The position numbers were made by a program, and so were the translations under genes. Positions 16,531 to 25,995 of a DNA stretch of 64,000 nucleotides are shown here, in pieces. Source of the DNA: CAWFKW01 sp963816535 (GTDB lineage: Bacteria; Bacteroidota; Ignavibacteria; Tepidaquicellales; OLB5); contig CAWFKW010000003.1 in assembly GCA_963816535.1 (NCBI GenBank), positions 558,001 through 622,000 of the forward strand. The letters run 5' to 3'. Each line of letters opens with the position of its first letter. The stretch's first letter is position 1. A model generated the notes under the pieces. It was given only the letters and a program-made list of their open reading frames with translations, made no database searches and was not told where the DNA came from.

Positions 16531-17832
16531 TTATTTCATTAACACCATCCTTTTAGTCTCGACGCTTCGGCTTAGCTCAGCGCTTTCTGTTACAAGCTGA
16601 TAAAAATAAATCCCGCTGGCATAATTACTACCGTCCCATTCAACTTCATAGCTGCCGGGTTTTAGCTGCTCGTTTACTAGCGTTGCAACCTCCCGGCCAA
16701 GAACATCGAAAATTATCAGTCGTAGGGAACGGTCGCGACCGTTCCCTAATGCAGGCACATCAAATTTAATCTTTGTGTTTGGATTAAATGGATTGGGGTA
16801 GTTTTGGAAAAGAGAATACGCAATTGGGATTTCTGATGATAATTCTTTTATTCCTAGCGGATCACCACCATTATTGGTTCCAATAATAATTCCAGAAAAA
16901 TTTTCTCCACCAACAGCCCAGCCCGAATTTTGATTCACAAAATAGATTGAATTTATATATTGATAATATCCTCCAATCCTTGATTGTATTGCCCAATTCA
17001 TTCCACCGTTTGTTGTTTTCAGAACTGTTGCAGAATCATAGCCACCCCCCAGCCAACCTGTATTTTGATTAACAAAAAAAATCGTATTAAAATATACGTT
17101 ACTATTTACATATAAATTAGACCAAGTTAATCCTCCGTTTACTGATTTAATAATATTATGAGGGCCATCTATTGCCCAACCAAAACTGGCATCAACAAAA
17201 TTTAAGTCATGAATTACATTTGAAGTTCCATCAGGAATATTAAACCAATTTAATCCGGCATTTGTCGTTTTTAATGCTAATTGGTTTCCCGCAACCCACC
17301 CTGTATTATCATTTATAAAATATTTTGTATAAAGTTCTGAATTTGGTAAGTTAAACTGAAGATTCCAATTAGATCCCCCATTTGTTGTTTTAAGTATAAC
17401 TGAGCCATTTCCGGTAATCGCGCCGCCTATAGCCCATCCGGTATTCTGATTTAAAAAGTAAATTGATTTTAGCCAATGGTTGGGTGCAACTGATTGGATT
17501 ATCCAGTTTATGCCTCCATCTGTTGTTTTATAATAAATAGACGCTTCAGAAGGATACCATGTTCCACCAACCGTCCATCCGATATTAGTATCTATAAAAA
17601 ATACTGAAGATAAAGTCATACTATTGCCTTCAAACTGAGTAAACCAGTTAAGACCACCGTTTGTAGATTTCAATATTAATGAATTTTGACCAACAGCCCA
17701 GCCGGAGGATTGATTTACAAAAAAAACAGAATATAAAGGTTGATTTCCTGTCCAACGGACAGTCCATTGTGGATATAAATTTTGTGAAATGAATAAAAAA
17801 AGACTCGTTAAAATAATTAATATTTTTTTCAT
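16531..17832 (-). CDS. YCF48-type beta-propeller protein with T9SS sorting module
   Basis: Secreted protein of 433 residues. Signal peptide 'MKKILIILTSLFLFISQNLYPQ'. Residues ~22-330 are about seven YCF48/BNR-like repeats ('KTTNGGLNW', 'FVNQNTGWAVGG'). From ~348 comes the type-A T9SS sorting domain, beginning 'FQNYPNPFNPNTKIKFDVP' and ending 'ETKRMVLMK'. The sorting domain has two insertions against its paralogues: 'ALGNGRDRSLRL', encoded by a perfect 26-base palindrome (16723-16748), and about five extra residues ('SAELSRSVE' region). It is the last of four consecutive propeller genes; its start overlaps the previous stop by 4 bases. Ligand unknown. Confidence 0.88.
   Translation of the reverse strand: MKKILIILTSLFLFISQNLYPQWTVRWTGNQPLYSVFFVNQSSGWAVGQNSLILKSTNGGLNWFTQFEGNSMTLSSVFFIDTNIGWTVGGTWYPSEASIYYKTTDGGINWIIQSVAPNHWLKSIYFLNQNTGWAIGGAITGNGSVILKTTNGGSNWNLQFNLPNSELYTKYFINDNTGWVAGNQLALKTTNAGLNWFNIPDGTSNVIHDLNFVDASFGWAIDGPHNIIKSVNGGLTWSNLYVNSNVYFNTIFFVNQNTGWLGGGYDSATVLKTTNGGMNWAIQSRIGGYYQYINSIYFVNQNSGWAVGGENFSGIIIGTNNGGDPLGIKELSSEIPIAYSLFQNYPNPFNPNTKIKFDVPALGNGRDRSLRLIIFDVLGREVATLVNEQLKPGSYEVEWDGSNYASGIYFYQLVTESAELSRSVETKRMVLMK
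16723..16748. repeat. 26-base perfect palindrome inside a coding sequence
   Basis: TAGGGAACGGTCG followed by its exact reverse complement. It lies inside the T9SS sorting domain of the 433-residue protein and encodes residues that its paralogues lack. The reading frame is kept. Confidence 0.9.
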
Positions 17833-19085
17833 TTTATCAACATCATCTTTCTTGTTTGAGTATATTGTTCTGTGATTAATTGCAAAAAATAAATTCCGCT
17901 GGCATAATTACTGCCATCCCACTCAACTTCATAGCTGCCGGGTTTAAGCTGTTCGTTGACAAGCGTTGCAACTTCGCGGCCAAGGACATCATAAATAACA
18001 AGTTTAGCATTACTCGATTTGGGCACATCAAACTTAATCTTTGTGCTTGGGTTAAATGGGTTGGGGTAGTTTTGCAATATATAAAATTTATAAGGGCTTG
18101 ACGTTGAAATTTGACTAACAAATGTGACTCCCCCAATTGTTGTTTTAATAATAGTTCCAATATTACCTGCGGCCCAACCTATTAATGAATCTACAAAGAA
18201 AATCGAATTCAATGTTGAGTTGATTGGAGTAGCGTTACTAAACCAATTATTTCCCGTGCTATTTGTCTTATATACATATCCATCTGAAGTGCAGGCCCAT
18301 CCTGTCTTTGCGTTTACAAAACATAAGCAATTGAAATGGCTTCCGATTGGAGTTTCACTCCAGTTAATTCCCCCGTTAATAGTTCTGTAGACAGAGTTAC
18401 CGGACTTACCAATAACGAATCCTGTATCAAACGATGGGAAACTTATACTATACATAGTATTTGCATTAAGAACGCTATATTCGGAGTAAACAGTTGTCCA
18501 ACTGGCGCCTCCATCAGTAGTCTCCCCAATAAATACCCATTGATTTGTAGGTATAGGGAATCCCTGCGGTTGCCTGGTCGTCACCCAACCCGTAAGCGCG
18601 TTATTAAAAAAGGATGATGTGGTAGTGAATGGCGGTGTGTATGCAGTTTGAGTCCAACTATCCCCTTTATTAGTGGTTTTTTCAAGCCAAAAAGCATCAC
18701 ACCCATATAATGTTACGCTGTCTGCTATGTAACAAGAAATCAAACCTCTTGCATACACTTCATGCCATGATAATCCTCCATTGGTAGTTTTGTATGTACT
18801 GTCGGCAAAAACAAGTCCAGTGTTTTGGTCAAAGAACCTTGCATTTGTGATACTTTGCGATGCATAAGGACCCGGAACATTAAACCAAACATTCCCGCCA
18901 TTAGTAGTTTTTAATAAAACTCCTCCGTTGCAAGAAGCAAATCCTATATTGGAATTGACAAAATAAATATCATTAATAGTCAAGGTTGTTCCACTGTTTT
19001 GAACTACCCATGATTGGGTAAAAATGTTAAAAGGCGATAAAATCATAAAAGCAAACACAAATATTTTCATTGTTTTTGACCCCAT
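17829..19085 (-). CDS. YCF48-type beta-propeller protein with T9SS sorting module
   Basis: Secreted protein of 418 residues. An in-frame Met at residue 6 ('MKIFVFAFMILSPFNIFTQS') gives the better signal peptide, so the true start may be 19070. About seven propeller blades (~25-325) with 'KTTNGG' and 'FVNSNIGFASC' motifs. The sorting domain starts 'LQNYPNPFNPSTKIKFDVP' and is standard in length, ending 'TQTRKMMLIK'. Its first annotated base is shared with the stop of the 727-residue gene and its stop overlaps the next gene by 4 bases, so the genes are co-transcribed. The sorting-domain DNA is very similar to that of the neighbouring genes. Confidence 0.88.
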   Translation of the reverse strand: MGSKTMKIFVFAFMILSPFNIFTQSWVVQNSGTTLTINDIYFVNSNIGFASCNGGVLLKTTNGGNVWFNVPGPYASQSITNARFFDQNTGLVFADSTYKTTNGGLSWHEVYARGLISCYIADSVTLYGCDAFWLEKTTNKGDSWTQTAYTPPFTTTSSFFNNALTGWVTTRQPQGFPIPTNQWVFIGETTDGGASWTTVYSEYSVLNANTMYSISFPSFDTGFVIGKSGNSVYRTINGGINWSETPIGSHFNCLCFVNAKTGWACTSDGYVYKTNSTGNNWFSNATPINSTLNSIFFVDSLIGWAAGNIGTIIKTTIGGVTFVSQISTSSPYKFYILQNYPNPFNPSTKIKFDVPKSSNAKLVIYDVLGREVATLVNEQLKPGSYEVEWDGSNYASGIYFLQLITEQYTQTRKMMLIK

Positions 19086-21268
19086 TATTTTATTAAAACC
19101 ATCCTTTTTGTTTCAGTGAATTGTTCCGAAACAAGCTGATAAAAATATATCCCGCTGGCGTAATTAGACCCTTCCCATTCCACTTCATAGCCGCCCGGTT
19201 TGAGCTGCTCGTTTACAAGCGTTGCGACTTGGCGGCCGAGAACATCGTATATAATTAACTTGGCGTTACTCCATTTTGGGATATCAAACTTGATCTTTGT
19301 ACTTGGATTGAACGGATTGGGATAGTTTTGGTGAAGATTGAATTTCGACGGAATTACTCTGCTTATCTCACTTATCCCAATAGGCGTATAATCAGAAGTC
19401 ACAATAGCGCCATTATCTCCAACAACCCAGACTTTCTGGCTGTTGAGGAAAAAAGAACCGTAATAATTTATGCCGCTTAAGTAAGGCGCCAAATTCCCCG
19501 ACCAAGACTTGCCGGTGTCTGCCGAAACATAAATACCTCCGCCGCCCTGGCTTGTTGCACAAAAGTTCTGTTTATTAAATACGGAAACTGAGTTTAGCGG
19601 ACTATAGTAACCAGTTGAGGAGGATTCGAATGCAACAGACCACGATGCTCCGCCATCAGTTGTTCTGTAAATTCTGCGCCTTGTTATTTCGTAATATGGA
19701 TACTGATAGTACTGATAATTTCCGGCTAATATGCCGACGTTTGAGTTAACGAAAGAAACAGAATTATAATAATCTGAACTTGCCGGCGATATTGAAACCC
19801 AATTGACACCCAAATTAGTTGTTTTGAAGGCCGCTCCGCTATCGCCGCAAACATAACCGGTGTTCGGGTTCACGAAATCTATCGAATTGAAATTTCTGCT
19901 TGTGAACTGCGGTAAATTTATCCAGCTGGCGGCGCCATCTGATGTGGACGAAATTGAACCGTTGTTTCCTGCCAGCCATCCGTGAAGCTCATCTATAAAG
20001 CACATTGAGTTGGATGGTAGATTCGCTATTTGAATCATGTTCCAATTTCCCCCGCGATTGGTTGTTTTCAGTATCATCCCTCCCGAACATGATACCCAGC
20101 CGGTCATATCGTTTATAAAGAATATATGTGTCAAATTGCCCGAACCGGGATTTGGAACCGACGCCCAGTCAATTCCTCCGTCTGTTGTTTTCAGGATCAA
20201 TCCATTATCCGATACTATCCATCCTGTAACAGCATCATTGAAAAAAACTGAATTGAATTTAGCTGAAACAGGATTGTTCTGAGTAAACCAGTTATTTCCT
20301 CCGTTGGTTGTCTCAATTATCTGGCCGGAAGAAGTAGTAATCCAACCTGAATTCAAATCCTTAAAGCAAAGGTAATCGAGATTCCCTGAAGTCCCTGTAC
20401 TTTTTAAGGTCCAGCTGAGCCCGCCGTTGGTTGTTCGCAACAAATGGCGATAATCTGTTATCACCCATCCTGAAAGGCTGTCTTCAAAAACTGCCTGCTT
20501 AACGTTATCATAAGCATACGGCATTGTATACATAGTCCAGTATGCTCCTGCGTTTGTTGTTACTGCGATTGAGCCGGGGTTCAGCCAAATCCATCCGTTA
20601 TTTCTGTTAATAAAGTATATAAGAGATACTTCTTTTATTGTGGACAGATCAAGAACTGTCCATGTATTTCCGCCATCGGTAGTTCTGGCCACTTTTCCGG
20701 AATCCATGCCAATGCAAACGTAGTTAGTATCGCTCACGAAAATTGAAGACATCGGCCTCTTTTCGTAACCTGTAACTGACTGCGAAACCCAATTTAAACC
20801 AAAATTTGTAGTTTTATAAACTGTTGGATATGGACAATTCGTTTCGTTAGCAATAGCCCATCCGGTAGTTCGGTTTGCGAAACAAACATCCGTTACTTCG
20901 ACCGGATATACTTCTTTGGTTATCCAGGTGTTTCCTCCTGTGCTGGTAAGAATTATACTCTCGCTCCCATTGGATGCAAAACCGTAAAGGCTGTCAAGAT
21001 AGAAAAACTTGCCGGTTACATAAGATGTTAAAGGAGTATTCATAATAGAAGGGTACCCCCAATTTAATCCTCCATTGGTGGTTTTATAATAAATTCCATT
21101 TCCATAAACCCAGCCGGTCCTTTGATTCATAAAATGTACGGTATACATCGGTTCCACAACGGATTCAAAAACCCACTGTGCATAGCCATTGCCGGAATGA
21201 AGTGAACCGAGCAATAAGATGAAAGCAACGGTTTTGATCAATTTCAAAGATGATATTTTCATGAGCAA
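19085..21268 (-). CDS. large YCF48-type beta-propeller protein with T9SS sorting module
   Basis: Secreted protein of 727 residues, the largest of the four-gene set. The signal peptide ends near 'GNGYAQW' (~31). About twelve to thirteen blade repeats ('TTNGGLNWG', 'FVNPNTGYVCGDSGAA', 'KTTNLGVNWVS') fill ~31-630, enough for two propellers. The sorting domain starts 'HQNYPNPFNPSTKIKFDIP' near 648 and ends 'ETKRMVLIK'. Exported across the outer membrane by T9SS and probably anchored or released by sortase-like processing. No catalytic residues can be proposed; a binding or adhesion role is plausible. 29 bases separate it from the 705-residue gene upstream. Confidence 0.88.
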   Translation of the reverse strand: MLMKISSLKLIKTVAFILLLGSLHSGNGYAQWVFESVVEPMYTVHFMNQRTGWVYGNGIYYKTTNGGLNWGYPSIMNTPLTSYVTGKFFYLDSLYGFASNGSESIILTSTGGNTWITKEVYPVEVTDVCFANRTTGWAIANETNCPYPTVYKTTNFGLNWVSQSVTGYEKRPMSSIFVSDTNYVCIGMDSGKVARTTDGGNTWTVLDLSTIKEVSLIYFINRNNGWIWLNPGSIAVTTNAGAYWTMYTMPYAYDNVKQAVFEDSLSGWVITDYRHLLRTTNGGLSWTLKSTGTSGNLDYLCFKDLNSGWITTSSGQIIETTNGGNNWFTQNNPVSAKFNSVFFNDAVTGWIVSDNGLILKTTDGGIDWASVPNPGSGNLTHIFFINDMTGWVSCSGGMILKTTNRGGNWNMIQIANLPSNSMCFIDELHGWLAGNNGSISSTSDGAASWINLPQFTSRNFNSIDFVNPNTGYVCGDSGAAFKTTNLGVNWVSISPASSDYYNSVSFVNSNVGILAGNYQYYQYPYYEITRRRIYRTTDGGASWSVAFESSSTGYYSPLNSVSVFNKQNFCATSQGGGGIYVSADTGKSWSGNLAPYLSGINYYGSFFLNSQKVWVVGDNGAIVTSDYTPIGISEISRVIPSKFNLHQNYPNPFNPSTKIKFDIPKWSNAKLIIYDVLGRQVATLVNEQLKPGGYEVEWEGSNYASGIYFYQLVSEQFTETKRMVLIK

Positions 21269-21297
21269 CTCTTCTGCATTACAAAAAAATTAAATTC

Positions 21298-23415
21298 TTA
21301 TTTTATTAAAACCATCCTTTTTGTTTGAATGAATTGTTCCGAAACAAGCTGATAAAAATAAATACCGCTCGCGTATTTACTTCCATCCCATTCAACTTCA
21401 TAGCTGCCGGGCTTAAGCTGTTCATTAACAAGCGTTGCCACTTCGCGGCCCAGGACATCGTAAATGACAAGTTTAGCATTACTCAATTTTGGCACGTCAA
21501 ATTTTATTTTTGTAGTCGGGTTAAATGGGTTGGGATAGTTTTGATGTAAATAATAATGTTGAGGAACAATAGCTCCAATTTTTTGAATTCCAATTATTTC
21601 ACCGGCAGTTGTTGTTTTCATTATCTTGCCTTCATCGCCCACAATCCATCCTGTATCAGGATTAACAAACCAAATATTATTAAAACCTAAATATGAGCCT
21701 GTTTCAGCACTTATCCATGTCCAGCCCCCGTTTGTTGTCTTCATGGGTTTACCGCCTGATAATAACCATCCATTATTGATATCATTAAATTTAATAATAG
21801 AAATAGGCTGAAAATAACTTGCCTGAACGGTCCAATTTGCTCCCCCGTTTGTGGTTTTGCTTACGCTTACGCCTCCAATCCAGCCCGTTTGGTCATTTAC
21901 AAAACTCATTGCTTCAATAGATTGAGTCGTATCGATTCTGTTATCGACCCAGTTATTTCCCCCATTAGTTGTTTTAAAAATATGCCCTCTATCTCCAACA
22001 ATCCAGCCCGTGTTAGAGTTTATAAAGTCAATCGCATTCAAATCTCCAATTGTGCCGCTGAGTTGTGTAATCCAATTGCTTCCACCATTTGTTGTTCCAT
22101 AAATCTTGTTTACATAGCATCCCCAGCCTGTATTAACATCTACAAAAAATATTGACGATATAGGTACAGTTGTAAACAGCGATGCCCAGTATGAACCTCC
22201 GTTAGTTGTCTTTTTCAGCTGCGCGGAGGATAAAACGGTCCAGCCCGTTTGATCATTTACGAAAAAAATCTGCATTACATTCGATGGGGAAGCGTTAATT
22301 GGCTCGGACGTCCACGAGCTTCCCCCGTCCGAAGTTTTCAAAACAACCCCGGGGATTCCGAACACCGCGTTTCCTCCCGATACCCAACCTGTATTTTCGT
22401 TTACAAAAAAGACAGAATATACATTGGCTTCGGTAACTGAAGATGACTCATTAATCCAATTGGATCCGCCGTTAGTTGTCCTTAAAATAACGTCATTGCA
22501 AAATCCGTTAGCCCATCCTGTATTATTATCAATAAAATGAATTGATATAAGGCTCTTGTTGAAACCACTTACAATCTGAGACCAGTTAGCTCCTCCGTCT
22601 GTTGATTTATAAATATCTGCGTTTGAAGTTGTTAACCACAGATTAAGAGAATCTCTCACCTGAAGTGAAATTATGCCATCACTAATACCGGTATTTTGCA
22701 GTATCAGATTATTTCCGCCGTCGGTCGTCTTATAAATTACGCTGCTGCTTCCGCTGTTGGCGCCCGCGAACCAAATATTGTTTGAACCGGAAAAACTTAT
22801 GCAGCTGAAACTATATCCAGATCCGTAAAAGGACAGATCCTGCCAGAAATCACCACCATCAGTTGTTCTGTAAAAAGCCCCCGCATCTCCGACAACGTAA
22901 CCGGTCAGATTATTGACAAAACAAATATCATAAAAAAAAGTATAATCATATGTTGAAACTCTTCGACGCAGCCAGTTAGCTCCTCCGTCAGTTGTTCTGT
23001 AAACATAATCTAAAGAACAAGCGAGCCACCCTGTTAAGGCATTTACAAAATAAATTGAGTTAGGCATACCGCTTGAATCAGCTGTCTGAGTTGTCCAGTT
23101 GCTCCCTCCATCGGTAGACTTCAGAACTGCATTTGGAAAACCAACCACCCAGCCGGTATAGTTGTTTATGAAGAACGGCCTATGCAAAATCTTTTCAGTT
23201 CCAACAGTCTGGACGTTCCAATTCAATCCTGCATTCGACGTTTTCATAATAACTCCGGCCATACCAACCGATATGATTGTGTTCTGGTCAAAAACAAAAC
23301 TGTAATAAATATCATTCCCTTGCGGTAATGGGTTTTGCCAATACCACCCTGATTGAGATATAGAAATTCCTGTTACGGAAAGAAAGATTAGAAATGCAGC
23401 AAAAGTAGTTTTCAT
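21298..23415 (-). CDS. large YCF48-type beta-propeller protein with T9SS sorting module
   Basis: First gene of the four-gene propeller operon, 705 residues. Signal peptide 'MKTTFAAFLIFLSVTGISISQS'. About twelve to thirteen blades follow with 'KTTNGGNNW', 'FVNENTGWVSGGN' and 'FIDNNTGWANGF' motifs. The sorting domain begins 'HQNYPNPFNPTTKIKFDVP' near 628 and ends 'QTKRMVLIK'. The last ~80 codons share long identical DNA runs with the 727-residue gene. A TATATTTG element lies 22 bases upstream of the ATG. Confidence 0.88.
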   Translation of the reverse strand: MKTTFAAFLIFLSVTGISISQSGWYWQNPLPQGNDIYYSFVFDQNTIISVGMAGVIMKTSNAGLNWNVQTVGTEKILHRPFFINNYTGWVVGFPNAVLKSTDGGSNWTTQTADSSGMPNSIYFVNALTGWLACSLDYVYRTTDGGANWLRRRVSTYDYTFFYDICFVNNLTGYVVGDAGAFYRTTDGGDFWQDLSFYGSGYSFSCISFSGSNNIWFAGANSGSSSVIYKTTDGGNNLILQNTGISDGIISLQVRDSLNLWLTTSNADIYKSTDGGANWSQIVSGFNKSLISIHFIDNNTGWANGFCNDVILRTTNGGSNWINESSSVTEANVYSVFFVNENTGWVSGGNAVFGIPGVVLKTSDGGSSWTSEPINASPSNVMQIFFVNDQTGWTVLSSAQLKKTTNGGSYWASLFTTVPISSIFFVDVNTGWGCYVNKIYGTTNGGSNWITQLSGTIGDLNAIDFINSNTGWIVGDRGHIFKTTNGGNNWVDNRIDTTQSIEAMSFVNDQTGWIGGVSVSKTTNGGANWTVQASYFQPISIIKFNDINNGWLLSGGKPMKTTNGGWTWISAETGSYLGFNNIWFVNPDTGWIVGDEGKIMKTTTAGEIIGIQKIGAIVPQHYYLHQNYPNPFNPTTKIKFDVPKLSNAKLVIYDVLGREVATLVNEQLKPGSYEVEWDGSKYASGIYFYQLVSEQFIQTKRMVLIK

Positions 23416-23437
23416 AACAAAAGGCGTTATAATTATT

Positions 23438-23445
23438 CAAATATA
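23438..23445 (-). promoter_or_regulatory. -7 element of the propeller operon
   Basis: TATATTTG on the minus strand, an exact TAnnTTTG match, 22 bases upstream of the ATG at 23415. I see no TTG at the ideal 20-base spacing, so only the -7 element is supported. Confidence 0.4.
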
Positions 23446-23543
23446 ATGCACAAATCCCGCAAATTGTACTCAATTCAAAGTCATAATTTTACAATTATTT
23501 GGGCATTTTTACGTATTATCTTTAATGTTACGGCTTATATTTT

Positions 23544-23551
23544 TATATTTG
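23544..23551 (+). promoter_or_regulatory. -7 element of the BrkB/SpoIIE operon
   Basis: TATATTTG on the plus strand in the same 193-base divergent intergenic region, 57 bases upstream of the TTG start at 23609. No well-spaced TTG is seen. Confidence 0.35.
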
Positions 23552-23608
23552 CTGATATTAACGCTCACATCATCATATCTCAAAAGGCAAAATCCATAAT
23601 CATAGAGT

Positions 23609-24526
23609 TTGAAGAATAATACCGGCAATACTTTGAAGAAAAAATTCCGATTCCGCATTGACAGAAAAGAATTTTATAGCGAACTTAAATACTACGTTAG
23701 AGGCATGTATCATAAATTTGATGAGGACCCAGTGTGGATACTGTCTTCAAGCATCGCTTTCAACATTGTTATCTGCGCCATTCCGTTCACCCTGATTTTG
23801 CTCTCTGTATTGGGATTATATCTCAGCTCCGAAAACACCGCCGCGAGAATTAACGCTTATTTGGGGCATACCCTTGGATTGCCGCCTGAAATAAGAGCTA
23901 AAGCTATGGCTATAATTCAGGGCAGGACATCTGAGATATCTAATAACATTACCCTGACTGCAATAATTGGAGGTATCGGAATTTTCTGGACCGCCAGCGG
24001 CTTGTTCAGCGCCATGCGCGACGTTCTGAACAGGGTTTATAAAACCAAGCTCGTCGTCTTTTATGTGTGGGGAAAACTGAAAGATATTGCTATGGTTCTG
24101 CTTGTGTTTTTATTTTTCTTATTGTCGTTTGCTTCCACAATTATAATTTCAATTATCAGGGCGCTTGATAAAACTGTGCTAAACGGACTCATTCACGAGT
24201 ACCCGATATTGCAGCGCTCAATCGGATTTACGCTTGGATTAATATTTTCATTTATAATGTTCTATTTGATATATAAACTTGTTCCAAACGGCAAAGTGCA
24301 TACAAAAATAGCCCTGGTATCTGCTTTTACAGGCGCTTTCCTTTGGGAAGTTCTGAAAAATCTCTTTTCATACTATCTTGTAAATGTTGCCAACTATGCA
24401 GCAGTTTACGGAACTTATGCCGCGATAGTGGCTCTGATATTCTGGATCTACTATTCGTCATTTGTATTTGTGCTTGGCGCCGAAATGGGACAGCTTTACA
24501 ATGAAAAAATTCTTTTAAATAAATAA
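23609..24526 (+). CDS. YihY/BrkB family inner-membrane protein
   Basis: Polytopic membrane protein of 305 residues, usual family length. Six hydrophobic segments are visible, starting at ~50 ('SIAFNIVICAIPFTLILLSV'). The family hallmark near 260-300 is present ('AVYGTYAAIVALIFWIYYSSFVFVLGAEMGQLY'). These proteins were once called RNase BN but that activity belongs to another gene; transport or envelope functions are suspected. The start is TTG. The SpoIIE-type phosphatase gene begins 6 bases after the stop. Confidence 0.88.
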   Translation: MKNNTGNTLKKKFRFRIDRKEFYSELKYYVRGMYHKFDEDPVWILSSSIAFNIVICAIPFTLILLSVLGLYLSSENTAARINAYLGHTLGLPPEIRAKAMAIIQGRTSEISNNITLTAIIGGIGIFWTASGLFSAMRDVLNRVYKTKLVVFYVWGKLKDIAMVLLVFLFFLLSFASTIIISIIRALDKTVLNGLIHEYPILQRSIGFTLGLIFSFIMFYLIYKLVPNGKVHTKIALVSAFTGAFLWEVLKNLFSYYLVNVANYAAVYGTYAAIVALIFWIYYSSFVFVLGAEMGQLYNEKILLNK

Positions 24527-24532
24527 TAAAAC

Positions 24533-25786
24533 TTGGAACAAAGAAAACTATACCGCACACTGGAAAACGCTATTAAGCACTCACCAAACTTCAAGAATGA
24601 AAAGGATATGCTCAGCTATATCCTTAAAGAAATTATCGACCATGAAGATATAAATATAATCGGCGGGCGGATATGGGAGCTTAGCGAGAACAGAACTTAT
24701 TACATGATGATAGAACAGCACGGCGAGGTCGAGAAGATCAAGCGGGGATACTCAATCAAAACATCGGAATACCCCATTTACTATGAGGTTGGCAGAAACC
24801 GCTCTGTGCTGTCAAAAGAAACGGATAAATATTTATTTGACAGGGGCATTAACCTGTTTTCCGCTACGGGCGTTGGTGAAAGATTCAAAGTTAAAGATAA
24901 GGATGACAAGGACCAGTATTTATACGAGTATCTTCTGGCCCTCAACTCAAAAGAGCTTAACGTGGCGTTCCTCAACACGCTGAATATTATCAGCACTGCT
25001 GTTAGCTCGATGCTGCGCTCAAGGCGGATAGAGAAAAAAGCGAGAGCAATTGAAAAGGACCTGGAGAAAGCGCGCGAGATACAGCAGAGCATTTTGCCCG
25101 AGCATGAATATAATTTCGGCAATTATGAATTGTTCGGGATCTCGATCCCCGATAGAATTGTGGGCGGCGATTTTTTTGATTACATCCGCGCAACTAATGA
25201 AAGCGACAGGCTCGGAGTCGCTATAGGCGACGCCGCATCCAAGGGATTTTCGGCGGCGGCGCAGGCTCTTTACGTTTCAGGGGCGCTTAAAATGGGAACG
25301 GAAAACGAGCTCAAAATGAGCTCAGTAATGAAAAAAATCAACAACCTTGTATACAAAGTGTTCCCGTATGAAAGATTTGTAACTCTTTGTTATCTTGAAA
25401 TTTATAACGATAGCCGCGGACTGTGTATGTATATAAATGCCGGGCACAACTCGCCTTTTCATTTAAGATATTCTGAAACTAAAATCGACACTATTGACTC
25501 TACCGGCCCGGTGCTGGGCCCCGCCCCCGACCAGGAGTATACCATGGACTCGTTTAATATCAACGTAAACGACTCCCTGCTCTTATATACCGACGGTATA
25601 GTAGAGGCGACAAATAATAAATTCGAGTTCTACGGCGAAGAGAGGCTGAAACAGGCTTTAATTGAAAACAAGGACCGTTCGGCGCGGGAGATTGCAAATA
25701 ACATCATAGAAGACGTGCAGAAATACTCCGCAAAGGGCAAGTATTCAGACGACAGAACGGTCGTCGTTATCAAGAGAATTAAATAA
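24533..25786 (+). CDS. PP2C/SpoIIE-type serine phosphatase (RsbU-like)
   Basis: Regulatory protein phosphatase, 417 residues. Residues ~1-160 form a GAF-like sensor region, ~160-190 a short coiled coil ('RIEKKARAIEKDLEKAREIQQSILPE'), and ~195-417 the SpoIIE/PP2C domain with 'GGDFFDYI' and 'GDAASKGFSAA' (metal-binding aspartates), 'NAGHNSPF' and 'LLLYTDGIVEATN'. Such enzymes dephosphorylate anti-anti-sigma factors or related STAS proteins to control a stress or developmental switch. No partner anti-sigma or STAS gene is nearby. TTG start; translated just after the BrkB gene. Confidence 0.9.
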   Translation: MEQRKLYRTLENAIKHSPNFKNEKDMLSYILKEIIDHEDINIIGGRIWELSENRTYYMMIEQHGEVEKIKRGYSIKTSEYPIYYEVGRNRSVLSKETDKYLFDRGINLFSATGVGERFKVKDKDDKDQYLYEYLLALNSKELNVAFLNTLNIISTAVSSMLRSRRIEKKARAIEKDLEKAREIQQSILPEHEYNFGNYELFGISIPDRIVGGDFFDYIRATNESDRLGVAIGDAASKGFSAAAQALYVSGALKMGTENELKMSSVMKKINNLVYKVFPYERFVTLCYLEIYNDSRGLCMYINAGHNSPFHLRYSETKIDTIDSTGPVLGPAPDQEYTMDSFNINVNDSLLLYTDGIVEATNNKFEFYGEERLKQALIENKDRSAREIANNIIEDVQKYSAKGKYSDDRTVVVIKRIK

Positions 25787-25830
25787 AAAAAATCATTAAA
25801 TTTGTATGATTGAACTTTAAAGCATCGTTC

Positions 25831-25867
25831 CATCTGAGTCTCTCCGCAGGAGGACTCAGATGTTTTT
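25831..25867 (+). terminator. intrinsic terminator after the SpoIIE gene
   Basis: CATCTGAGTC pairs exactly with GACTCAGATG (25853-25862), and inside it CTCC pairs with GGAG, giving a 14-bp stem with one bulge, followed by TTTTTG. The same 'catctgagtctctc' word recurs at 26460-26473 and 'gactcag' again at 25894-25900, so the hairpin also belongs to a small dispersed repeat. Confidence 0.6.
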
Positions 25868-25956
25868 GAAGCAAGATTTTCCTCCCTTAGGGAGACTCAG
25901 AGCGGACAGAAAGAAATTAAAATAATTAACAAACTTAAATAACATAATATTAATGG

Positions 25957-25976
25957 ATCCCCGTTTTCACGGGGAT
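25957..25976 (+). promoter_or_regulatory. hairpin in the gcvH leader
   Basis: ATCCCCG, TTTTCA loop, CGGGGAT: a perfect 7-bp stem ending 19 bases before the gcvH ATG. It could affect translation of gcvH or be another dispersed palindrome. It does not resemble the glycine riboswitch. Confidence 0.35.
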
Positions 25977-25995
25977 GTAAACTGAAAGAAAAAAC

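Noticed and set aside
16723..16748. Palindrome considered as a transcription terminator
   Set aside because: It is inside a coding sequence, has no T-run and no loop, and the frame continues through it.
18124..22440. Several open frames on the plus strand opposite the propeller genes
   Set aside because: They mirror the blade repeats (recurring 'PPFVV', 'HPVSG' patterns) and do not look like proteins.
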